Shown here: positions 6,143-10,689 of the stretch, one piece after another
How the letters are laid out: each line of letters begins with the position of its first letter
How positions within the stretch are numbered: position 1 is the stretch's first letter
NCBI GenBank assembly: GCA_905182935.1
Contig: CAJJDL010000104.1
Span: 1-10,689 of the forward strand
DNA length: 10,689 nt
Origin: an uncultured Nitrospinaceae bacterium
Lineage (GTDB): Bacteria; Nitrospinota; Nitrospinia; Nitrospinales; VA-1
Direction of reading: 5' to 3'
The notes under the pieces: generated by a model
Databases searched by the model: none
What the model was told of the DNA's origin: nothing
What the model saw: the letters and a program-made list of their open reading frames with translations, nothing else
Position numbers and translations under genes: made by a program

Positions 6143-7486
6143 ATGATTACTCTTAAAGACAAAGTAGTTGGGAGTTATTACGGCATGGCTTTAGGTGACG
6201 CCATGGGCCGCTCTGCAAAAAGCTTAAAACCAGAAACTATACAACAACTCTTTGGTTCGATGGATGGCTTTAAAGATGTAATTCCATATATTGGCAAAGG
6301 CGTTAAACAATTTAAAATGAAAGGCCTATATGGAAGTCAAACCCAAAGTGCTTTGGTCATTAGCGATAGTCTTCTAAAAAATAAAAAAGTAGACCCTGAA
6401 ATAATATCTCACCTTCTGCTTAAAATGAGTGCGAATGGTCCTGAGCATTATTTTGGTACTTTTCGACAGCCAGGAAAAAGTTTTTTTCAATCAGTCACCG
6501 ACCTAATTGAAGATCCCCCTCGAACTCCTGAACACAACATGGCAGATGCAACATTTTTATCTATGGGAATCCCAACTGGTCTTCTTCACAGAGAAAGACC
6601 AGAAGTAGGCATTCATTTAAATATTGCTATCGGTTTAATGATGAGTCGAAATCTATGCGAGATCACGGGGCTTGCACTCACCGGCTATATTGCCTCTAGA
6701 CTTTTAAAATTTGAGCCAGAAAAAAATAACGACTCTTTCGAACAAACTGAACTTATTTTAAGAGACGTGGAAATGTTTTGTCAGAAAATTGAGAACCAGC
6801 TTAAAAAAACTGCTCCAAACCTCTGGAAAACTACTCCTGAATCTGAACATGGCATGCTTGAAAAAACTATTAAAAACCTTCGAGAACAGTGGAACATTGA
6901 TTTTGATGAATTATTAAGTTGGGTTTGTGAAAATGCATCTGACCAATATCAAACAAAAATCACAAGCCCTGCCCAAGGTTATGTTTTAACTTTATTGCCA
7001 CTGTGCCTAATTATTGTTCTACGCAAATATTGTGGATTCGATTCAGCTTTAACCAATGTACTTAACATGGGGAAAGAGGCTGATAAGACTGGGGTTTTGG
7101 TTGGAACATGGGCTGGCGCAATTTATGGATGGAATGAGATCCCGGAAACTTGGCGCTCTGGTCTTGTAAATGGTAAAGAAATCCGAATACGTGGAGAGGG
7201 CTTATTTTCTCGATCTTTCCCGAAGGAGGCCAAAGATATTTATGAGATGGAACTAGGTTTAACCTCTAAAGAATTCGAGACAGGCAAAAAATACTTCCAA
7301 AAACCGAAGAAGTTTACTCGGCCAACTCCAAGGCCAATGCTTTCATGGGAAGATGAAGACACCAAAGAGTCAAATATTCCAGAAAAATCTGATGCAGTTA
7401 ATTGGAGAAAATTTGAAAAAGATAAGTCTAGAAACAAAAAAAACCGCAGAAAAAATTTAAAAAATAACGCCGAAACATCTGAATAG
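6143..7486 (+). CDS. ADP-ribosylglycohydrolase-fold protein, probably catalytically altered
   Basis: A 447-aa member of the all-helical ADP-ribosylglycohydrolase (DraG/ARH) superfamily, whose active members remove ADP-ribose from proteins or small molecules using two Mg2+ ions. The N-terminal GDAMG (18-22) is conserved. A middle NMADATFLSMGIPTGLL (132-148) matches the family's second block, and GTWAGAIYGWNEIP (321-334) matches the C-terminal GAxAGAxYG block. The metal motifs are altered: the usual TDDTQ is GSQTQ (64-68), so both aspartates are gone. The usual GGDTDT is GKEADK (310-315), keeping one Asp with Glu for the other. A hydrophilic, highly basic tail (~385-447, including RNKKNRRKNLK) is not part of the core fold and might bind nucleic acid. 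The ATG at 6143 has no Shine-Dalgarno and a TATAAT just upstream, so the gene is probably transcribed separately from aroB-MBL. I infer a pseudoenzyme or changed metal chemistry; the fold call is fairly secure. Confidence 0.82.
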   Translation: MITLKDKVVGSYYGMALGDAMGRSAKSLKPETIQQLFGSMDGFKDVIPYIGKGVKQFKMKGLYGSQTQSALVISDSLLKNKKVDPEIISHLLLKMSANGPEHYFGTFRQPGKSFFQSVTDLIEDPPRTPEHNMADATFLSMGIPTGLLHRERPEVGIHLNIAIGLMMSRNLCEITGLALTGYIASRLLKFEPEKNNDSFEQTELILRDVEMFCQKIENQLKKTAPNLWKTTPESEHGMLEKTIKNLREQWNIDFDELLSWVCENASDQYQTKITSPAQGYVLTLLPLCLIIVLRKYCGFDSALTNVLNMGKEADKTGVLVGTWAGAIYGWNEIPETWRSGLVNGKEIRIRGEGLFSRSFPKEAKDIYEMELGLTSKEFETGKKYFQKPKKFTRPTPRPMLSWEDEDTKESNIPEKSDAVNWRKFEKDKSRNKKNRRKNLKNNAETSE

Positions 7487-7568
7487 TCGCTAAATAATTT
7501 AAAAATAAAATACCGCTGTTAAAAACTTTTAAACGTTTGAAGAGCCATTAGTGATCTTAAAATCTCTA

Positions 7569-8927
7569 TCAAGACCTTATCGCTGGAAGACATTCGATCT
7601 CATCAAAGGTATTACAAACCGAACAAACATCCTCCCATTCATCCACTTGCCTTCCGCATGCTCCACATTTAAAACTAAGAATATTACTCTTTATCTGCTG
7701 AGAAATTTTTTCTAAAAATTTTTCAGATGCGGCACTTTTATTTTGTTTTTTATATGCATCAGCTAAGAGGATTAAAGAAACAATGTTTTTTTCGTAATCT
7801 ATATTTTCTTCGATTACCTTTATCGTTTCCTGAGGAGCATTTTCCTCCAAAAAAAGACTTCCTAATAACAGGCTTAAAGTTTCCAATCTCGAGCCTTCAG
7901 AAATTTTCAACGCTTCTTTATACTCCTTGACCATTACACCCAATTGACCTGATTCTCTGTAATATTTTTCCATTCGAATCAAACAAACTGGAGACTTCGT
8001 ACTTATGTAACCTTTCTTCCAGGATTTTAATGCAGCTTTAATATTTTCAATTTTCAAACAAGCCTCGCCCTGCATAATATATCCAGCCAAGCAATGCCTA
8101 TCTTCTCGTAATGCTTGTTCAAACTTAGTTATTGAAGCATTAAAATCACCACTATTAAAATATCCAATCGCAATATTATAAACACACCAACAAAGTATTT
8201 TTTTTTCTGATTCTTTTTCCTCTTTTACCTTAATTTTAGAAATTAGTTTTTTTTGAACTCTAACAGCCAACTCCCACTCCTTTGATTTTAAATAAACGTC
8301 TCTCATACGGGATAAAACGCGGGAAGAACTGCTATCTAACTTCGAAATTTTTTCTAGAATCTCTATCTCATTTTTTTGTATCCCCTTCGTACAATAGTCA
8401 TCTGCCAAACTATACAGAACATCTAAATTATTAGGGGCCACTTCTTCCGCTCTTAAATGAAGGTCCAAAGCACGTGAAGGGTTACTTTCTTTTCGCAATA
8501 TATTTCCAAGTCTAATAAGTGCTCCTATATGATTAGGAGAGAGATCTAATGTTTTTTCGTAAACTGGGATAGCCTTTAAAACATGTCCCGCTGCTAAAAT
8601 ATTTTCGGCTTTATTAAATAGTACTTCAATTTTTAGATCAGTTTTATTTTGACGTTTACTAAGCCCCGTTACCTTTAAATTACTAAAAAAAAGTTTTATG
8701 GATTTCGCTCCATGTAAAAGACCAGCTATTAAAATACCCAATAAAACCGAACCAAGAAACAAGACAACCATCGGAATACTCAGCGAATGATTCTGAGCAA
8801 AGTGTATTTCGACTTCATGTGGGTTTAAAAAAGAAAAATAAACTGAAAGTAATGTAAAAAAAATAAAGGCAACAATTGATTTAAGTGACACTTTGATTCC
8901 GTAGTTGATATTTTCTAAACAAGCCAA
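7569..8927 (-). CDS. lapB: LapA-LapB fusion: membrane-anchored TPR protein of LPS assembly
   Basis: The 452-aa product joins two normally separate proteins. Residues ~1-92 are LapA-like (DUF1049): a first membrane helix (~15-34), NPHEVEIHFAQN, and a second helix (~52-72), followed by a basic segment. Residues ~100-412 are tandem TPR helices (for example AIPVYEKTLDLSP and ASITKFEQALRED). The C-terminus is a rubredoxin-like zinc ribbon with C421, C424, C435 and C438 (CGACG...CSVC), as in LapB/YciM. In E. coli, LapB anchors at the inner membrane and controls LpxC degradation by FtsH, balancing LPS and phospholipid synthesis; I infer the same role here. The start is TTG at 8927: no ATG precedes it, and the next in-frame ATG (residue 53) would remove the first helix. 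No Shine-Dalgarno is seen. It follows the dksA-type gene after 55 bases that contain a possible promoter. Confidence 0.87.
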   Translation of the reverse strand: MACLENINYGIKVSLKSIVAFIFFTLLSVYFSFLNPHEVEIHFAQNHSLSIPMVVLFLGSVLLGILIAGLLHGAKSIKLFFSNLKVTGLSKRQNKTDLKIEVLFNKAENILAAGHVLKAIPVYEKTLDLSPNHIGALIRLGNILRKESNPSRALDLHLRAEEVAPNNLDVLYSLADDYCTKGIQKNEIEILEKISKLDSSSSRVLSRMRDVYLKSKEWELAVRVQKKLISKIKVKEEKESEKKILCWCVYNIAIGYFNSGDFNASITKFEQALREDRHCLAGYIMQGEACLKIENIKAALKSWKKGYISTKSPVCLIRMEKYYRESGQLGVMVKEYKEALKISEGSRLETLSLLLGSLFLEENAPQETIKVIEENIDYEKNIVSLILLADAYKKQNKSAASEKFLEKISQQIKSNILSFKCGACGRQVDEWEDVCSVCNTFDEIECLPAIRS

Positions 8928-8935
8928 TACAACTA

Positions 8936-8964
8936 AATAAAAACTTAAAACAGCTTATTGACAA
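8936..8964 (-). promoter_or_regulatory. Possible promoter for the LapA-LapB gene
   Basis: On the minus strand TTGTCA (8964-8959) and TTTATT (8941-8936) are 17 bases apart, matching 5 of 6 and 4 of 6 consensus positions. Initiation would fall near 8929, next to the TTG start, which again implies a very short or absent leader. The gene may also be read through from nadD-rsfS. Confidence 0.35.
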
Positions 8965-8982
8965 ATAAAACGATTACAAAAT

Positions 8983-9345
8983 TTAGGTTAAGCGCTTTTT
9001 ATTATTTTCTAATGTTTCAAGGCAATTGACACAATGCTCTGTAAGGGGCACAAGATCTAACCTTCCTTCTGGAATGGGACCTTCACATTCTGAACAAACC
9101 CCATAACTTCCATTTTTTATTTTTTTAATAGCTTCTTCCACTAACCATAATTTATCTCCATCTTTTTCTCCAAAATTCACCTTGAATTGCTGGTCATAGG
9201 ATTGAGTGGCATCGTCAGTTATATCAGCCGCCTGCTCATTTAGATTATTTTTGGAGGATTTATATTGTTCCTTTACCTCCTCAATTATGGTTAGACGTAT
9301 TCCTTCTAACCTCTCTTTAAAAGAATAAAGTGTGGTTTTATTCAT
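8983..9345 (-). CDS. DksA/TraR-family zinc-finger RNA polymerase-binding protein
   Basis: A 120-aa protein of the DksA/TraR family, which inserts into the RNA polymerase secondary channel and, with ppGpp in some members, alters promoter use. The N-terminal half is coiled-coil-like, with a tip segment ADITDDATQ that keeps the DxxDxA pattern (D41, D44, A46) needed for DksA activity. The C-terminal four-cysteine zinc finger has C84, C87, C105 and C108 within YGVCSECEGPIPEGRLDLVP and HCVNC. The ATG at 9345 is chosen over upstream frames because it starts the family's natural length. It lies five bases after the rsfS stop, suggesting translational coupling with only a weak Shine-Dalgarno. It is shorter than E. 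coli DksA (151 aa) and closer to the ~120-aa class. Target promoters and ppGpp dependence are unknown. Confidence 0.92.
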   Translation of the reverse strand: MNKTTLYSFKERLEGIRLTIIEEVKEQYKSSKNNLNEQAADITDDATQSYDQQFKVNFGEKDGDKLWLVEEAIKKIKNGSYGVCSECEGPIPEGRLDLVPLTEHCVNCLETLENNKKRLT

Positions 9346-9350
9346 GATAT

Positions 9351-9719
9351 CTATCTTTCCAATGGCATATCTGAGGGTATTTCGACGATTGGCACATCTC
9401 CCCACAAGCGCTCTAAATCATATTGAACACGAACATCTTTATGAAAGATATGAACAACAACATCTATCAAGTCCAAAACTACCCAGTTGCCGGAAGTATA
9501 ACCTTCTGTAGACGATATTTTATAGGATTTTTCATAAACTTGACCCAAAATGGAATCGGCAATAGCCTGAGTCTGCATTCTAGAGTTTGCGCTACAAATG
9601 ATAAAAAAATCAGTCAAGTCTGAATATGTTCGCAAGTCCAAAACTAATATATCAAAAGCTTTTTTTTCAGAAGCGGCGTGCACTATTAATTGATTAAGAT
9701 TATTTAATTTTTCTACCAT
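9351..9719 (-). CDS. rsfS: Ribosome silencing factor RsfS (YbeB/Iojap)
   Basis: RsfS binds ribosomal protein uL14 on the large subunit and blocks subunit joining when nutrients are low. The 122-aa length is typical. Signatures are AASEKKAFDILVLDLR (16-31), DFFIICSANSRMQTQAIAD (37-55), a GNWVVLDLIDVVVHIF segment, and a near-terminal YDLERLWGD. The ATG at 9719 is preceded by AAGG overlapping the nadD stop, with a five-base gap between the genes. The order nadD-rsfS is the classic bacterial arrangement, so the two are surely co-transcribed. Its stop is five bases from the start of the dksA-type gene, which joins a ribosome regulator to a transcription regulator in one unit. Confidence 0.96.
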   Translation of the reverse strand: MVEKLNNLNQLIVHAASEKKAFDILVLDLRTYSDLTDFFIICSANSRMQTQAIADSILGQVYEKSYKISSTEGYTSGNWVVLDLIDVVVHIFHKDVRVQYDLERLWGDVPIVEIPSDMPLER

Positions 9720-9724
9720 ACGCC

Positions 9725-10423
9725 TTATATAGGTTTGAATTTGAGTGAGCTATGATAAATTTTTTGCTCAATAATATATCTTTCAACTTCACGTGGCAAC
9801 AAATTCTCCATTGATTTACCTTGTGCTAACTGTTCCCTCACTAAACTTGAAGAAATATCTCTTGGCCTAATATTACAAATAATCAATCTGCTTCCTGTTT
9901 CTTGGTGGTAAAACTCCTGATTTTTACTTGTTGTCTTACACGAAATGTATGGGGAATGCCCTTTAAACATTTTAAGAATATTTTCCTCTGAAAAATTTAA
10001 ATTCATACCTGGACGTGAGGCAACTACTATAGTGTATCTTTTCATAATTTTAAATGCATCTTTCCATGAGTCTAATTTAAATAAATTATCATAGCCGATT
10101 ATTAGAAATAGTTTGCTATTTGGAAACTCAATTTGAAGATCATTTAATGTGTCAATAGTATAAGAAACTTCTTTACGGTGTATCTCTTTATCCGAGATAC
10201 TAAAATGAGAACTACCTTTAAGTGCTACCTTAAGCATCTCTAGGCGATAAGTGCTCGAAGCCAATGGGGCTGTTTTTTTATGAGGTGCCTGGAAAGCTGG
10301 TACAAATAAAATCCGGTCTAAATCAAACTTTTCATATATTTCTTGAGCTAAACCAAGGTGCCCTATATGCACAGGATCAAAACTCCCGCCTAAAATTCCA
10401 ATTTGGCATTCATCTTTGAACAT
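9725..10423 (-). CDS. nadD: Nicotinate-nucleotide adenylyltransferase
   Basis: Transfers AMP from ATP to nicotinate mononucleotide, giving deamido-NAD in the cytosolic NAD+ biosynthesis pathway. The product is 232 aa, slightly longer than many family members (~190-215). The nucleotidyltransferase motif GGSFDPVHIGH is at 12-22. Other family signatures are VPAFQAPHKK (41-50), SYTIDTL (87-93), GYDNLFKLDSW (110-120, usually GxDxxxxLxxW), ASRPG (135-139) and the ATP-binding ISSSLVR (190-196). The ATG at 10423 gives the standard N-terminus after a short MFKDECQ lead. A weak GAG (10434-10432) lies eight bases upstream; the nearby ATG at 10436 is out of frame. It heads the cluster nadD-rsfS-dksA-type-lapAB. 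Confidence 0.96.
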   Translation of the reverse strand: MFKDECQIGILGGSFDPVHIGHLGLAQEIYEKFDLDRILFVPAFQAPHKKTAPLASSTYRLEMLKVALKGSSHFSISDKEIHRKEVSYTIDTLNDLQIEFPNSKLFLIIGYDNLFKLDSWKDAFKIMKRYTIVVASRPGMNLNFSEENILKMFKGHSPYISCKTTSKNQEFYHQETGSRLIICNIRPRDISSSLVREQLAQGKSMENLLPREVERYIIEQKIYHSSLKFKPI

Positions 10424-10488
10424 TTTTTTTACTCATGTTTGGTTTCCAGTTTTACTTAAATATTTCATAATTACTGTAAATTTTCTAG

Positions 10489-10494
10489 ATTATA
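10489..10494 (-). promoter_or_regulatory. Possible -10 box for the nadD cluster
   Basis: TATAAT is read on the minus strand, overlapping the stop codon of the TruB-like remnant. It would start transcription about 58 bases before the nadD ATG. No good -35 is seen at the right distance, and the surroundings are AT-rich, so this is weak. Confidence 0.25.
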
Positions 10495-10606
10495 AATTTG
10501 AATTTTTATCAAAATATTGCCTAAAAAAATTAGACTTATCTACGTTACCATTTAAATCTACAATCGCTAAAAGACTACCCTGAGAATCATTGACTTTAAT
10601 AATTTT
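10490..10606 (-). pseudogene. Short remnant resembling the TruB (tRNA pseudouridine 55 synthase) C-terminus
   Basis: The minus strand from 10606 to the TAA at 10492-10490 encodes 38 residues containing VNDSQGSLLAIVDLNGNV and FFRQYF. This resembles the PUA-like tail of TruB (pattern VxxxxGxLLAIxxxDGxV). There is no ATG, GTG or TTG in frame, and a TGA closes the frame at 10609-10607. In a neighbouring frame GEKLLK (GGT GAA AAA TTA TTA AAG) would join smoothly with a one-base change, but a TAA lies just before it. The picture is a decayed gene with several disruptions. Alternatively it is a tiny ORF starting at ATT (10603 or 10600) behind AAGGTG (10613-10608). The rest of any gene would lie beyond the window. 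The family call rests on visual resemblance only. Confidence 0.35.
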
Positions 10607-10641
10607 TCACCTTATTCTCTGAGTTATCTTATACTTTAAGC

Positions 10642-10655
10642 AGAGTGAACACTCT
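10642..10655. repeat. 14-base palindrome near the right edge
   Basis: AGAGTG-AA-CACTCT is a 6-bp inverted repeat around two central bases. It is too tight for a full hairpin, although a 5-bp stem with a 4-base loop is possible, and it fits a dimeric-protein operator. It lies about 220 bases upstream of nadD. Confidence 0.35.
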
Positions 10656-10663
10656 ATTACTAG

Positions 10664-10689
10664 TCACTAATATAGTGATAAGTTTTTTT
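10664..10689 (+). terminator. Possible weak terminator at the window edge
   Basis: TCACTA (10664-10669) and TAGTGA (10673-10678) form a 6-bp stem with an ATA loop. It is followed after a few bases by a run of seven Ts that reaches the window end. The stem is AT-rich, so termination would be weak. There is no plus-strand gene just upstream for it to terminate, and it could equally be an operator. Confidence 0.25.

Noticed and set aside
7487..7568. Bidirectional terminator between the glycohydrolase-like gene and lapAB
   Set aside because: The stretch is AT-rich with scattered A and T runs but no stem of useful length.
1..10689. CRISPR array, insertion sequence, integrase or toxin-antitoxin pair
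   Set aside because: I found no regularly spaced repeats, terminal inverted repeats, transposase motifs or paired small genes. The lone 83-aa gene has no partner.

Overview
This AT-rich window reads as ordinary chromosome from a Gram-negative bacterium. It carries conserved housekeeping genes (miaB, aroB, nadD, rsfS, a dksA-type gene, the end of a fabF-type gene) and an LPS-assembly TPR protein, which implies an LPS-bearing outer membrane. I cannot fix the lineage by eye. The low GC, the dispersed housekeeping genes and the unusual LapA-LapB arrangement would suit a divergent, possibly marine, deltaproteobacterial-like or Nitrospinota-like group, but that is inference. I see no transposase, integrase, phage gene, tRNA, rRNA or CRISPR array.

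Layout from left to right: (1) the 3' end of a beta-ketoacyl-ACP synthase (+, 1-401). (2) A small convergent hypothetical gene (-, 468-719) with a good promoter and a hairpin leader, followed by 353 bases without a gene (720-1072). (3) A 482-aa orphan protein with a probable N-terminal winged helix (+, 1073-2521), convergent with (4) miaB (-, 2599-3930). (5) A 253-base divergent intergenic region with an imperfect direct repeat, then (6) aroB (+, 4184-5266) and a YycJ/WalJ-type metallo-beta-lactamase-fold protein that appears to start at a non-canonical ATT (+, 5305-6069). (7) An ADP-ribosylglycohydrolase-fold protein that has lost most of its metal-binding aspartates (+, 6143-7486). (8) A convergent minus-strand cluster, in transcription order nadD (10423-9725), rsfS (9719-9351), a DksA/TraR-type gene (9345-8983) and a LapA-LapB fusion (8927-7569). 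(9) At the right edge, a 38-codon minus-strand remnant resembling the C-terminus of TruB, and two short palindromes.

How they fit together: nadD and rsfS form a classic NAD-synthesis/ribosome-silencing pair. Here they are followed almost without gaps by a stringent-response-type RNA polymerase factor, then by a protein predicted to control LPS synthesis. aroB feeds the shikimate pathway and shares its strand with the MBL gene, 38 bases downstream. A recurring feature is that several first genes of transcription units (the 482-aa gene, miaB, aroB, the glycohydrolase-like gene, lapAB) lack a Shine-Dalgarno sequence and have -10-like boxes within about 5 to 15 bases of the start codon. Genes inside clusters (MBL, rsfS) have clear Shine-Dalgarno sequences. 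This suggests leaderless or near-leaderless mRNAs. I did not find a convincing previously undescribed multi-gene system. The best leads are the ATT start, the metal-site-deficient glycohydrolase homologue, the LapA-LapB fusion and the orphan winged-helix protein.
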